The notes below the pieces were generated by a model. It was not told where the DNA came from. It saw only the letters and a program-made list of their open reading frames with translations, and did no database searches. 64,000 nt of DNA from Streptomyces sp. NBC_01775 (GTDB lineage: Bacteria; Actinomycetota; Actinomycetes; Streptomycetales; Streptomycetaceae), in contig NZ_CP109104.1 in assembly GCF_035917675.1 (NCBI RefSeq), positions 2,356,001-2,420,000 of the forward strand. Direction: 5' to 3'. The position numbers and the translations under genes are program-made. Shown here one piece after another: positions 7,264 through 16,351 of this stretch. Each line of letters opens with the position of its first letter. Within the stretch, counting starts at the first letter, position 1.

Positions 7264-10200
7264 ATGTCCGGCCCCCGCAAGGAGCGCATCGCCGCCGTCC
7301 TCGACACCCGTCGCCAGGGCAGCGGATATCTCCTCACCCCACGGCTGGTCCTCACCGCCGCCCATGTCGTCGTCGGCAGCGACAGCATTCATGTCATCGT
7401 CCCCGGTGGCCGTGGACGGATCCCCTGCCGGACGGTCTGGGAGGGAACCCACGAGAACTGCGATGTGGCACTGCTGCTGGCCGCCGATGACCTGGTAGCG
7501 CCCGAGACCGCCGCCGACTGGGCGCCGGTCCGCTGGGGCCAGACCAGCGACCTGCGACCGCGCCCCGACTGCCAGGCGGTCGGCTTCCCCGTCGTTCAGC
7601 GCGCGGCGTCGGGGCAGCTCGACAGCGAGCAGTTGATCGGGACGCTCAAGCCCGGGTCGAGCATCGTGCGTGGCAGGTATGTGGTCGACCTCGTCCATAC
7701 GCCTCCCGCGCCGCAGCAGGACGGCGGCTCCCCCTGGGCGGGGATGTCCGGAGCGGCCCTCTTCGACGGAGAGCTGCTGGTGGGCGTGGTGACCATCGAC
7801 CCCGACGGCTGGCAGCACGGCCGTCTTACGGCCGTCCCGGCAACCGCGATCCATATCGTCGCGGGCTTCTACGACGCCTACCTCGAACACTTCGGAGAAC
7901 TGCCCACCCTGGAAGGAGAGGCACGGAAACGCGCGCCACGAACCGGCTTCGAATCCGACTACCGCTCGTACGTCGAGCAGAACTACGGCGAACTCCGCAT
8001 CTTCGGACTCGACTTCAGCCGCGGTGACCATGCGCAATGGCCTCTCGACACCGCCTACCTGAGCCTGGAGCTGTCCCATCAGAGCAGCCAGGACCGCGCC
8101 GACTTGCTGGAAGCCGCCCCCAGGCATGAGGTGTCCAGCGGCCGTCAGCGCGTCGAGGCCGCCCTCTCCGGGAGGCGTCGGGTGCTGCTCCGCGGTCTGG
8201 CCGGATCAGGGAAGACCACCCTCATCCAGTGGCTGGCCATCACGGCCGCCCGGGACGCCTTCAGCTACCGGCTCGGCCATCTCGACGACTGCGTGCCCTT
8301 CGTGCTGCCGCTCCGCACACTCATCAGGCACGGCGAGCTGCCCAGCCCCGGGGAGTTCCTGGCCGCCACCGGGACTCCGCTCAGCCAGCCGCCCGGTTGG
8401 GCGGAGCGGATGATGCGCGACGGGCGTGCGCTGCTCCTCATCGACGGCGTGGACGAGATCCCCGAACGCGACCGTGAGCGGACCCAGCAATGGCTCACCG
8501 CGCTGCTCGCCGCCTACCCGGACTGCACCTGTGTCGTCACCACCCGCCCCGCCGCCGTGAGCGAGGGCTGGCTGGCGCGCCGGGACTTCACCGAACTGAA
8601 TCTGCTCCCTATGAACCGGCAGGACGTTGAGGCATTCGTAGGGCGCTGGCACCTGGCCGCGTTCGGGGAGGGCGCCGAGGCCGGTACGGAGCCGGAGCGG
8701 GACCGGTACGCCGAGCGCCTGCTGGACACCCTGCGCCGCAAGCGGGACCTGGCCCGGCTCGCCGCCAACCCGCTGATGTGCGCGATGATCTGCGCGCTGC
8801 ACCGCGACCGCCGTACCTATCTGCCGGAGAGCCGGATGGAGCTGTACGGTGCGGCGCTGACCATGCTGCTTGTCCGCCGCGACAAGGAACGCGATGTGGG
8901 CGCCCCGGAGGGCTTCGACATCCCGGAGGACGCGCAGCGTCAGCTCCTCCAGGAGTTCGCCTGGTGGCTGATCCGCAACGGCCAGACCGAGGCGGAGCAG
9001 GACAGGGTGGTCAGGCTGATCGAGCGACTGCTGCCCGCCATGCCCGGTGTGGCCCCGCCCGAACGGGCGCGGGATGTCTTCCGCTACCTGCTGCGCCGCA
9101 GCGGCCTGCTGCGCGAACCCACCCCGCAGACCGTCGACTTCGTCCACCGCACCTTCCAGGACTACCTCGGAGCGAAGGCGGCGGTCGAGGCCCAGGACCT
9201 CCCGCAGGTCGCGGAGCATGCCGCTGACCCCCAGTGGGAGGACGTGGTCAGGATGGCCGTGGGTCACGGTCGTCCCGAGGAACGGGCCACGCTGATCAGC
9301 GGGCTGCTCGAGCGGGGAGACGACACGCGGGATGACGAGATCCGCACCCGGCTGCACCTTCTCGCCGCCGCCAGTCTGGAACACGCCACCATGCTGGCGC
9401 CGACGGTGCGGCGCGAGGCGGAGGAACGGGCGGCCGGTCTGATCCCTCCACGGGATTTCGAAGCGGCGGAGAAGCTGGCCGGGGCGGGCCCGGTCGTGCT
9501 GGATCTCCTTCCGGGACCGGATCAGCTCGACGACGGGGAGGCCGCGGCCACCGTGGAGACGGCCGCGCGGATCGGTGGCGAGCATGCCTTCCACATTCTG
9601 CGGCAATTCCGAGACCATCCGGATGCCCTTGTACGGGAGAGCCTGGTGGGCGCCTGGAGCTCGTTCGACGACCATCGCTTCGTCGATGAGCTGCTGTCCG
9701 TGATGGACTTGACCGACGCACACCTCACCGTTGGTACGGATTCCCAGCTCAACGCTCTCGACCGGGTCGGACGAGTAAGAACTCTGGAGATCAACGGCTC
9801 ATTTTCGAAGAAGCTCATGCTGCCCGGTCTGCTCGCTACGGGGCCCACCGAGCTGCGGCTGGTCAGCAACGACTCCTTCCGCGGTCTCGACTTTCTGGAC
9901 ACGTGTGCGCCACGCCTTCGCTCACTGGGACTCCTCGACTGCGGCAGCCTCAAGGATTACTCGGGTATCTCCGACACGAATATCGAACACCTACAGCTGG
10001 AAATGATGCCGGTAGGTCCCGACATGAGCCCGCTCGCCGAACTGCGGAGTTTGACATCGATCTCCATCAACAGCCGCCGGCCTTGGGGAGCCCTGGCGGA
10101 CCTTCCCTTGCCTTCAGGCATGCTGAGCCTCAGCCTGGGGCCGTCGACTCTGAGCGCATCGTCCCTCGACGGCATCGACCGCTGGCCGGGGCTCAGGAAG

Positions 10201-10653
10201 CTTCACCTGTCCGCCGATGCCGATTCCCCCTTCGCTCCGGACGAGTTGAGGAAGCTGGTGGCGCTGCCCGAGCTCAACGAGCTCGAGATGGATCTCACCC
10301 AACTGTCCCATCTCGCGGAGCTTCACCTGCCGCGGCTTCCGCAAATCCAGTCTCTGCTGCTCAGGGCGGAAACTGGAAGCCGCACAGGTTTCAGCGAACT
10401 CCTGGACGTGTTTCCCAACCTCAGAGTGCTGGTCGTGCAGCTGGATCATCCGTCTTCATCGACCCTGGAGGCGGATGTGTCGGCTTTGCAGGACGTCCTC
10501 GCCTCTTCCGTCACGATCACCACGGCCGGGAAGGTCCGGCTGACCGGAGAAGAAACCCTCCCCCGCGGCAGTCAAGTGAAGATCCACGGCGGCAGGGCTC
10601 CCCGCGCACCCCTCACCGGAATGGCCCGCTTCCGCCTTCGACGTTCCCGCTGA
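7264..10653 (+). CDS. Trypsin-like protease / NACHT NTPase / LRR protein (bacterial NLR-like)
   Basis: 1129 residues in three parts. The N-terminal trypsin-fold protease has a visible triad: His34 in LTAAHVV, Asp67 in NCDVALL, Ser162 in GMSGAALF. A linker with DYRSYVEQNYGELRIFGLDF leads to a NACHT NTPase with Walker A GLAGSGKTT (311-319), Walker B LLLIDGVDE (about 391-398) and the downstream NPLMCAMICALHRDRR and FVHRTFQDYLGAKAA helices. The last ~300 residues carry irregular leucine-rich repeats (LRSLGLLDCGSL, IEHLQLEMM, LRKLHLSAD). There is no signal peptide or membrane segment. Known bacterial NACHT proteins sense phage and act by abortive mechanisms; the LRRs would sense and the protease would execute. 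The role is inferred from architecture. Confidence 0.85.
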   Translation: MSGPRKERIAAVLDTRRQGSGYLLTPRLVLTAAHVVVGSDSIHVIVPGGRGRIPCRTVWEGTHENCDVALLLAADDLVAPETAADWAPVRWGQTSDLRPRPDCQAVGFPVVQRAASGQLDSEQLIGTLKPGSSIVRGRYVVDLVHTPPAPQQDGGSPWAGMSGAALFDGELLVGVVTIDPDGWQHGRLTAVPATAIHIVAGFYDAYLEHFGELPTLEGEARKRAPRTGFESDYRSYVEQNYGELRIFGLDFSRGDHAQWPLDTAYLSLELSHQSSQDRADLLEAAPRHEVSSGRQRVEAALSGRRRVLLRGLAGSGKTTLIQWLAITAARDAFSYRLGHLDDCVPFVLPLRTLIRHGELPSPGEFLAATGTPLSQPPGWAERMMRDGRALLLIDGVDEIPERDRERTQQWLTALLAAYPDCTCVVTTRPAAVSEGWLARRDFTELNLLPMNRQDVEAFVGRWHLAAFGEGAEAGTEPERDRYAERLLDTLRRKRDLARLAANPLMCAMICALHRDRRTYLPESRMELYGAALTMLLVRRDKERDVGAPEGFDIPEDAQRQLLQEFAWWLIRNGQTEAEQDRVVRLIERLLPAMPGVAPPERARDVFRYLLRRSGLLREPTPQTVDFVHRTFQDYLGAKAAVEAQDLPQVAEHAADPQWEDVVRMAVGHGRPEERATLISGLLERGDDTRDDEIRTRLHLLAAASLEHATMLAPTVRREAEERAAGLIPPRDFEAAEKLAGAGPVVLDLLPGPDQLDDGEAAATVETAARIGGEHAFHILRQFRDHPDALVRESLVGAWSSFDDHRFVDELLSVMDLTDAHLTVGTDSQLNALDRVGRVRTLEINGSFSKKLMLPGLLATGPTELRLVSNDSFRGLDFLDTCAPRLRSLGLLDCGSLKDYSGISDTNIEHLQLEMMPVGPDMSPLAELRSLTSISINSRRPWGALADLPLPSGMLSLSLGPSTLSASSLDGIDRWPGLRKLHLSADADSPFAPDELRKLVALPELNELEMDLTQLSHLAELHLPRLPQIQSLLLRAETGSRTGFSELLDVFPNLRVLVVQLDHPSSSTLEADVSALQDVLASSVTITTAGKVRLTGEETLPRGSQVKIHGGRAPRAPLTGMARFRLRRSR

Positions 10654-10692
10654 CCTCACCGACCGGGATCCAGTACGCCACCACCGGGACTC

Positions 10693-11103
10693 TCAGGGCA
10701 GGACCGCGATGCCGTCCAGCTCGATCCAGGCCGTCTCGTCCCACAGGCGGACGACGCCGACGACCGCCATCGCGGGGTAGTCGCGGCCCGCCAACTCGCG
10801 CCACACCCGGCCCAGTTCGGATGCGTGACGGCGATAGGCGGCGACGTCGGTGGTGTAGACGGTCACCCGGGTGAGGTCGGCGGGGGTGCCGCCGGAGGCG
10901 GTCAGGGCCGCCAAGAGGTTGGAGAGGGCCAGCCGGAACTGGCCGGGGAAGGTGTCGGCGGCGACCCGGCCCCCGCCGTCCAGCGCCGTCTGGCCGGCCA
11001 GGAACACCAGCCGCGAGCCCGAGGCCGTCACGGCATGGGAAAAGCCGCTGGGCGGGGACAGCTCGGCGGGGTTGACGCGGTGCACGGCGCGTTCCGTGGT
11101 CAC
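10693..11103 (-). CDS. RidA-family (YjgF/YER057c/UK114) protein
   Basis: 136-residue Rid-fold protein (VFLAGQTALDGGGRVAADTF, LANLLAAL-like helix, VTVYTTDVAAYR). RidA proteins hydrolyse reactive enamine/imine intermediates, and some subfamilies act in aromatic catabolism. Its start overlaps the stop of the acyl-CoA dehydrogenase gene by 4 bp, so the two are coupled. Placement beside an aryl-CoA ligase and a 2-aminobenzoyl-CoA-type monooxygenase suggests it removes an imine formed during loss of the amino group. That is inference. The archetypal substrate-binding Arg of RidA is not obvious in the C-terminal part. Confidence 0.82.
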   Translation of the reverse strand: MTTERAVHRVNPAELSPPSGFSHAVTASGSRLVFLAGQTALDGGGRVAADTFPGQFRLALSNLLAALTASGGTPADLTRVTVYTTDVAAYRRHASELGRVWRELAGRDYPAMAVVGVVRLWDETAWIELDGIAVLP

Positions 11104-12269
11104 TTGTACAGCTCCTTCGCGATCAGGGAGCGCTGCACCTCGCTGGCGCCCTCGTAGATACGGGGCGCGCGCACCTCGCGGTAGAGGTGTTCGAGGAGGT
11201 GCCCGCGCCGGAGCGCCGCGGCGCCGTGGATCTGGACGGCGGTGTCGACGACGTACTGGGCCGTCTCGGTCGCCATCAGCTTCGCCATGGCCGAACGCCG
11301 CGCGATGTCGTCCCCCTTGCCGCCGTCCCTGTCGTACGCGCAGGCCGCCGCGTACACCAGCAGCCGCGCCGCCTCCGTGCGGGTCGCCATCTCCGCCAGC
11401 TGGTGGGCGACGGACTGGAGGTCGCGCAGCACGCCGCCGAAGGCCGGACGCTCGTCGGCGTGGCGCAGCGAGGCGTCCAGCGCCGCCTGCGCCATGCCGA
11501 CGGCGAAGGCGCCCACGCTCGGGCGGAAGAGGTTGAGGGTGCGCATGGCCACGCCGAAGCCGCGCCCCGGCTCCCCCAGCAGGTCGCCGCGGGTCACCGG
11601 CACGGCGTCGAAGGTGAGGGTGCCCAGCGGGTGCGGAGAGAGCATCTCCAGGCTCTCGCCGCTCAGTCCGGCCCGCTCGGCGGGCACCAGGAAGGCGGTG
11701 ACGCCGTGCGAGCCGGGTGCCTCACCGGTACGGGCGAAGACGGTGTAGAAGTCGGCGTAGGGCGCGTTGGAGATCCAGGTCTTGGTGCCCGTCAGCCGCC
11801 ATCCGTCGGGGCCGTCGGGCTCGGCGTGCAGAGCGAGCGCCGCGGCGTCGCTGCCCGCGCCGGGCTCGCTCAGCGCGAAGGCCGCGACGGCGCATCCGGT
11901 GGCGGCGGCAGGGAGCCAGCGGGCCCGCTGCTCGTCGGTGCCCACGTCCGCGACGGGCCCGGCGCCGAGCCCCTGAAGGGCCAGTGCCGTCTCGGCCTCG
12001 GGGCAGGAGTAGGCCAACGACTCGCGCAGCAGGCACAGTTCGAGGGCGCTGATGCCCTGGCGCCGCGCCGGGAGCGGCACGGCGCGGGCGAGCAGGTCCA
12101 AGGCCCCCAGCTCCTCCAGGAGCCGGAGGTTGACGCGGCCCGGTTCGCCTTCGGCGGCCAGCGGGCTCAGTCGTTCGGCGCCCAGTGCGCGCAGCCGGGC
12201 GCACCATTCGCGCTGCTCGGGCGCCAGCTCGAAAGACGGCACTGCGGGCATGTCCGGGGTGGCGGACAT
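11100..12269 (-). CDS. Acyl-CoA dehydrogenase
   Basis: 389-residue flavoprotein starting at the ATG at 12269, which has GGGAGG at a good distance; upstream in-frame codons look non-coding. Family signatures are present: FALSEPGAGSDAAALAL (substrate/FAD loop), GTKTWISNAPYADFYTVFARTG, and the C-terminal IHGAAALRRGHLLEHLYREVRAPRIYEGASEVQRSLIAKEL with the YEGASEVQR motif. It would oxidise an acyl-CoA to an enoyl-CoA and pass electrons to ETF. It is transcribed divergently from the aryl-CoA ligase and coupled to the RidA gene, so it probably acts in the lower part of the same aromatic acyl-CoA pathway. Confidence 0.9.
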   Translation of the reverse strand: MSATPDMPAVPSFELAPEQREWCARLRALGAERLSPLAAEGEPGRVNLRLLEELGALDLLARAVPLPARRQGISALELCLLRESLAYSCPEAETALALQGLGAGPVADVGTDEQRARWLPAAATGCAVAAFALSEPGAGSDAAALALHAEPDGPDGWRLTGTKTWISNAPYADFYTVFARTGEAPGSHGVTAFLVPAERAGLSGESLEMLSPHPLGTLTFDAVPVTRGDLLGEPGRGFGVAMRTLNLFRPSVGAFAVGMAQAALDASLRHADERPAFGGVLRDLQSVAHQLAEMATRTEAARLLVYAAACAYDRDGGKGDDIARRSAMAKLMATETAQYVVDTAVQIHGAAALRRGHLLEHLYREVRAPRIYEGASEVQRSLIAKELYK

Positions 12270-12299
12270 GGCGGCTCCCTCCCGTACGGCGGCTCGGCC

Positions 12300-12355
12300 G
12301 CTGCGGACCGCTCTCGCGGACCGCCCGTCGCGGACCACCGGTCGCGGAACGCCTC
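12300..12355. repeat. 14-bp tandem repeat in the divergent promoter region
   Basis: Four successive 14-bp units (12300, 12314, 12328, 12342) built on TCGCGGACC, the last three clearest. They lie between the acyl-CoA dehydrogenase start and the ligase promoter. Confidence 0.7.
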
Positions 12356-12369
12356 TCTATCGCGGAGTA

Positions 12370-12397
12370 TTGACTGTCGTCACCATCACGTTACGCT
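12370..12397 (+). promoter_or_regulatory. Candidate promoter and operator of the aryl-CoA ligase gene
   Basis: TTGACT (12370-12375), 16 bp, then TACGCT (12392-12397) is a plausible -35/-10 pair. The -35 overlaps the palindrome TGAC-TGTC-GTCA (12371-12382). A nearly identical palindrome lies upstream of the enoyl-CoA hydratase gene (19934-19949), pointing to a common regulator, perhaps the PaaX-type protein. Confidence 0.5.
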
Positions 12398-12505
12398 CAA
12401 CGGCACACCGCCGCGCCGGGAAACACCATCTTCCGGCAGCTCGTCGGCAGCTTCCGAAGCCCTTCCGAAAGCCACTCCGCACGGCCGCGAGGGGGCAGAC
12501 CGGCC

Positions 12506-14218
12506 ATGGAACCGACTCCGTCAGCGCACCTCGACACCTTCGCCCGCGACCACCTGCCCCCGCCCGAACAGTGGCCAAGGCTCCTGCTGGACGATCCGGC
12601 GCTCCAATACCCCGCGCGCCTCAACTGCGGTACCGAGCTGCTGGATCGTACCGTCGGAAGGCTGGGCGCGGACCGTCCCGCCTTCCACACCGGCGGCATG
12701 CCCCCGCCCGGCCCGGAGCCGGGGAACGCGCCCGGCAGCCCCTCCCCCAGGCGCACCTGGTCGTACGGCGAACTGCGCGCCACCGTCGACCGGCTGGCGC
12801 ACGTGCTCACCGGCGAGCTGGGCGTCGTCCCCGGCAACCGCGTCCTGCTGCGCGGCCCCACCACCCCGGAGCTGGCCGCCTGCTGGCTGGCGGTGATGAA
12901 GGCCGGGGCCGTCGCGGTCACCGTCCTGGCGGCCCAGCGCGCGCACGAGCTGAGCACCATCTGCCGTATCGCGCGGGTCAGCCACGCGCTGTGCGACGCG
13001 CGCGTGGCCGGGGAACTGGAACGCGCTGCGGTACCGGGGCTGCGCACCGGGCTGTTCGGCGGCGGCGGTGAGGCCGACGTGCTGCGGCTCGCGGCCGGAA
13101 AGCCCGACACGTTCGAGGCGGTGGCCACGGCGGCCGACGACGTGGCGCTGATCGCCTTCACCTCCGGCACCACGGGACGCCCGAAGGGCTGTGCGCACTT
13201 CCACCGGGACGTGCTGGCCGTGGCCGACACCTTCTCCGCACGGGTGCTGCGCCCGCGCCCGGAGGACGTGTTCACCGGAACCCCGCCGCTGGGCTTCACC
13301 TTCGGGCTCGGCGGCCTGGTGCTCTTCCCCCTGCGGGCCGGAGCCTCCGCGCTGCTGGACCAGTGGAGCGGGGCCGGACAGCTGCTGGAGGTGGTGGGGG
13401 AGCACCGCATATCCGTGCTGTTCACCGCGCCCACGGCCTACCGCGCGATGCTGGCGCAGCTGGAGAAGCCCGGCGGGCGCGGCCCCTACGACCTGTCCTC
13501 GCTGCGCCGCTGCGTCTCGGCCGGCGAGCATCTGCCCGCCGCCACCTGGGAGTCCTGGTACGAGCGCACCGGGCTGCGGATCATCGACGGGATCGGCGCG
13601 ACGGAGATGCTGCACATCTTCATCTCCGCCTCCGACGAGGCGATACGGCCGGGCCGCACGGGCGTTCCCGTACCCGGGTTCGAGGCGCGGATAGTGGCGG
13701 CGGACGGCAGCACACCGCTGCCGGACGGCACGCCGGGGCTGCTCGCGGTGCGCGGCCCGGTGGGCTGCCGCTACCTCGCCGACGAGCGCCAGCGCGCGTA
13801 CGTGCACGACGGCTGGAACCTCACCGGCGACACCTATGTGCGCGACGACGAGGGCTACTTCCGCTATCTCGCCCGCGCCGACGACATGATCATCTCGGCG
13901 GGCTACAACATCGCGGGCCCCGAGGTCGAGGAGGCGCTGCTGCGCCACCCCGAGGTGCGCGAGGCCGCGGTGGTGGGGCGCCCGGACGAGAAACGGGGCC
14001 AGATCGTGGTCGCCCATGTGGTCCTGGCGCCGGAGGCACCCCGGGGGAGTGACATGGCCGAAACCCTGCGCCGGTTCACGCTTTCGGAGCTGGCGCCGTA
14101 CAAGTGTCCCCGGGAGATCGTCTTTGCGCAGTCGCTTCCGCGCACCCCTACGGGCAAACTCCAGCGGTTCCGGCTGCGGGAGCCCGGACTTGGCCCTCCC
14201 GAACCCGATCTAGAGTGA
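12506..14218 (+). CDS. Aryl-CoA ligase (2-aminobenzoate/benzoate-CoA ligase type)
   Basis: 570-residue adenylate-forming enzyme. Visible motifs are the P-loop FTSGTTGRPKGCAHFHRD, the IGATEML motif, LTGDTYVRDDEGYF, DDMIISAGYNIAGPEVEEAL, and PRTPTGKLQRFRL with the catalytic Lys near the C-terminus. The N-terminus (HLPPPEQWPRLLLDDP) and overall length match the benzoate/2-aminobenzoate-CoA ligase branch rather than fatty acyl ligases. It would form an aryl-CoA thioester from the acid with ATP and CoA. A PaaX-family gene follows directly and a 2-aminobenzoyl-CoA-type monooxygenase lies further on. Anthranilate or salicylate are the best substrate guesses. Confidence 0.88.
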   Translation: MEPTPSAHLDTFARDHLPPPEQWPRLLLDDPALQYPARLNCGTELLDRTVGRLGADRPAFHTGGMPPPGPEPGNAPGSPSPRRTWSYGELRATVDRLAHVLTGELGVVPGNRVLLRGPTTPELAACWLAVMKAGAVAVTVLAAQRAHELSTICRIARVSHALCDARVAGELERAAVPGLRTGLFGGGGEADVLRLAAGKPDTFEAVATAADDVALIAFTSGTTGRPKGCAHFHRDVLAVADTFSARVLRPRPEDVFTGTPPLGFTFGLGGLVLFPLRAGASALLDQWSGAGQLLEVVGEHRISVLFTAPTAYRAMLAQLEKPGGRGPYDLSSLRRCVSAGEHLPAATWESWYERTGLRIIDGIGATEMLHIFISASDEAIRPGRTGVPVPGFEARIVAADGSTPLPDGTPGLLAVRGPVGCRYLADERQRAYVHDGWNLTGDTYVRDDEGYFRYLARADDMIISAGYNIAGPEVEEALLRHPEVREAAVVGRPDEKRGQIVVAHVVLAPEAPRGSDMAETLRRFTLSELAPYKCPREIVFAQSLPRTPTGKLQRFRLREPGLGPPEPDLE

Positions 14219-14223
14219 CGGGC

Positions 14224-15066
14224 GTGGCACAGAACGCGTCCCCCTCCTTGACCAGGGCTTCTCCCGGCTCGCTCATCCTCACCTTCTACGGCGCCTACGG
14301 GCGCGGCCTCAACAGCGCGGGAACCGTACCCGTCGCGACACTGATCCGCCTGCTCGGCGCCGTGGGTGTCGACCCGCCCTCCGTGCGCTCGGCCGTCTCC
14401 CGGCTCAAACGGCGCGGGCTGCTGACCGCCGACAACCCCGGGAGCAAGGCCGCCGGATACCGCCCGTCCCCGGCGGCCACCCAACTGCTCGAAGACGGCG
14501 ACGATCGCATCTACGCGCGGCCCGAGCCGGACGGCACCTGGCTGCTGGCCGTCTTCTCCGTCCCCGAAAGCGAACGCCAGCGACGGCACGTGCTGCGCTC
14601 GCGGCTGGCCCGGCTGGGCTTCGGCAACGCGGCGCCCGGCATCTGGATCGCGCCATCGCATCTGGAGGAGGAGACCCGCCATACGCTCGACCGGCTCGAA
14701 CTGACGCCGTATGTCGACCTGTTCCGGGGCGGGCATGTGGGCTTCGAGCCGACGGCCGGGGCGGTGGCCCGCTGGTGGGACCTGGAGGCGATCGCCGAGC
14801 GGCACCGCGCGTTCCTCCAGGCGCACGAGCCGGTGCTGCGCGCCTGGTCGCGGCGACGCCGCACCCCGCCGGAGGCGGCGTACCGCGACTATCTGCCCGC
14901 GCTGGACGCCTGGCGCCGGCTGCCCTACGCCGACCCCGGCCTGCCACCCTCGCTGCTCCCGGCGCGGTGGCCCGGCGAGCGTGCGGCGAAGGTCTTCTTC
15001 GCGCTGCACGAGAAGCTGCGGGACGCGGGGCGCGCCTACGTGGAAGAGACCGCCGCCGCGCGCTGA
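14224..15066 (+). CDS. PaaX-family transcriptional regulator
   Basis: 280 residues from the GTG at 14224, only 5 bp after the ligase stop. The N-terminal winged helix reads SLILTFYGAYGRG, then VRSAVSRLKRRGLL. The central and C-terminal PaaX domains include IWIAPSHLEEETRHTLDRL and WWDLEAIAERHRAFL. PaaX repressors bind the aryl-CoA product of the pathway (phenylacetyl-CoA in E. coli) and are then released from DNA. Here the likely effector is the aryl-CoA made by the adjacent ligase. It is co-transcribed with the ligase and probably represses both divergent promoters of the cluster. Confidence 0.9.
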   Translation: MAQNASPSLTRASPGSLILTFYGAYGRGLNSAGTVPVATLIRLLGAVGVDPPSVRSAVSRLKRRGLLTADNPGSKAAGYRPSPAATQLLEDGDDRIYARPEPDGTWLLAVFSVPESERQRRHVLRSRLARLGFGNAAPGIWIAPSHLEEETRHTLDRLELTPYVDLFRGGHVGFEPTAGAVARWWDLEAIAERHRAFLQAHEPVLRAWSRRRRTPPEAAYRDYLPALDAWRRLPYADPGLPPSLLPARWPGERAAKVFFALHEKLRDAGRAYVEETAAAR

Positions 15067-15137
15067 GGTGCGGCGCGTACGGCGCCGTCGAGGCAGGCGG
15101 TGTGCGCGGAGCTCGGCGGCTCAGCACCTCACCAGCG

Positions 15138-15191
15138 CCTGACGCCTCAGCGGCACCTGACGCCTCGGTGGCGCCCGCTGCCTCAGCGGCC
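15138..15191. repeat. 18-bp tandem repeat spanning the DUF3099 stop codon
   Basis: Three 18-bp units (15138-15155, 15156-15173, 15174-15191) built on CCTGACGCCTCAGCGGC. The minus-strand stop (TCA at 15183-15185) lies in the third unit. The equivalent in-phase TCA is kept in the first, downstream of the gene. Confidence 0.7.
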
Positions 15192-15545
15192 TCCGCCGGG
15201 CCGTCGCCCGCCCCGGCGGCCCCGGCCGCCGTCCCCGCGTCCGCCGCGCTGCTGGCCCGGGATGGCGGACGGGGGTGTGGACGTGGGCCGGGAGGGAGGC
15301 CCGGAGCCGGGCCCCTCGGAGCCTGAACCGGGGCCGGAGCCGGCGGGCGGCTCGTCCCACCAGCGGTCGTCGGGCTCGCGCCGGTTGGCGATGATCGCGG
15401 CGACCGGCGGGATCACCATGGCGACCACGCACATCGCGACAGCCGCCGGCACCGACCACAAGCGCACGAAGCCCCAGGCGCTGACGAACAGCACCAGGCA
15501 GACCGCCATCAGCGCGAAATAGCGCCGCCGCCGCCGTGCGTACAT
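15183..15545 (-). CDS. DUF3099 small membrane protein
   Basis: 120-residue protein starting at the ATG at 15545 with GGTGGAG just upstream. A basic N-terminus (YARRRRRYFAL) is followed by two hydrophobic helices (ALMAVCLVLFVSAWGFVRLW and VPAAVAMCVVAMVIPPVAAI), then IANRREPDDRWWDEPP and a Gly/Arg/Pro-rich tail. This is the conserved actinobacterial DUF3099 pattern; function is unknown. It sits between the PaaX gene (convergent) and an alpha/beta hydrolase and has no evident connection to the aromatic pathway. Its stop lies in a tandem repeat. Confidence 0.8.
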   Translation of the reverse strand: MYARRRRRYFALMAVCLVLFVSAWGFVRLWSVPAAVAMCVVAMVIPPVAAIIANRREPDDRWWDEPPAGSGPGSGSEGPGSGPPSRPTSTPPSAIPGQQRGGRGDGGRGRRGGRRPGGGR

Positions 15546-15610
15546 AACTCCACCGTACGGCGGCCCCGGCCGCCCGGCAGTCGGACGGGGCCCAGCAGGA
15601 CGGCGGGGCC

Positions 15611-16351
15611 TCAGTCGGCCGGGCGGGAGGCGAAGCCGGCGGCCAGCTTCTCGATGGCGTCGGCCGTGCCCTCCGGGTCGGTGACCAGACCCAGGTGGTG
15701 GGAGGTGCGGCGCAGCACTCGGTGGCCGATGGCCTCGGCCCGGATCGCCGTCTCCTCGTACGCCGGGCTGAAGCGCAGATACGCCGCACGGGAGTGGTCG
15801 GAGTCGACAGCCGCGTCGGGAGCGCGCTCCTCGAAGTAGTCGAGGGGCAGGCGCGGGATGCCCGCGCGGAACCACGCCCGCACATCCGGGTCGGGCAGCG
15901 CCCCGACCAGCGTCTCCTCGGGGAACCACTCGTCCCAGGGCGGCAGCACTCCGTCGTGGGCGAGCGCGCGCACCTGGGCGCGCAGGTCCTCGGGCACCGC
16001 TTGGAGCCAGCTCTGGCCGGGGTGCGGCCACTGGGCGTCCGCGTACACCGTCCCGGCGACGGGCCGGCCCCCGGCCGCGAGGCGCTCGCCCAGCGCGGGC
16101 AGCAGCGTCCCGGCGCCGCTGTGGCCGACGAGGACGACGGGGCGCTCGTCGGGGCACGGTGCCGCCTGCTCGGCAGCGGCGGTCAGCAGCTTCGGGTAGT
16201 AGGGCCCGTCGCCTTTGAGGGCTTTGGTCAGTGAGGGAACGCTGACGGTACGCCCCCGTGCGCGCAGTGCGTCCGCGACGGGCCTCCAGATGACGTCTCC
16301 GGTCAGCGGGCTGTGCACCAGCACCAGTTCGGCCTGGTTCCGAGCGGGCAC
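15611..16351 (-). CDS. Alpha/beta hydrolase
   Basis: 246 residues beginning MPARNQAELVLVHSPLTGD. The nucleophile elbow is VVLVGHSGAGTLLPAL (Ser in GHSGAG). The C-terminal segment has HRVLRRTSHHLGLVTDPEGT, with a His suited to the catalytic triad. There is no signal peptide. The family covers esterases, lipases and related enzymes, and the sequence gives no specific substrate. It is followed downstream by the DUF3099 gene on the same strand and stands apart from the flanking aryl-CoA genes. Its ATG start gives an N-terminus typical of the fold. Confidence 0.8.
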   Translation of the reverse strand: MPARNQAELVLVHSPLTGDVIWRPVADALRARGRTVSVPSLTKALKGDGPYYPKLLTAAAEQAAPCPDERPVVLVGHSGAGTLLPALGERLAAGGRPVAGTVYADAQWPHPGQSWLQAVPEDLRAQVRALAHDGVLPPWDEWFPEETLVGALPDPDVRAWFRAGIPRLPLDYFEERAPDAAVDSDHSRAAYLRFSPAYEETAIRAEAIGHRVLRRTSHHLGLVTDPEGTADAIEKLAAGFASRPAD

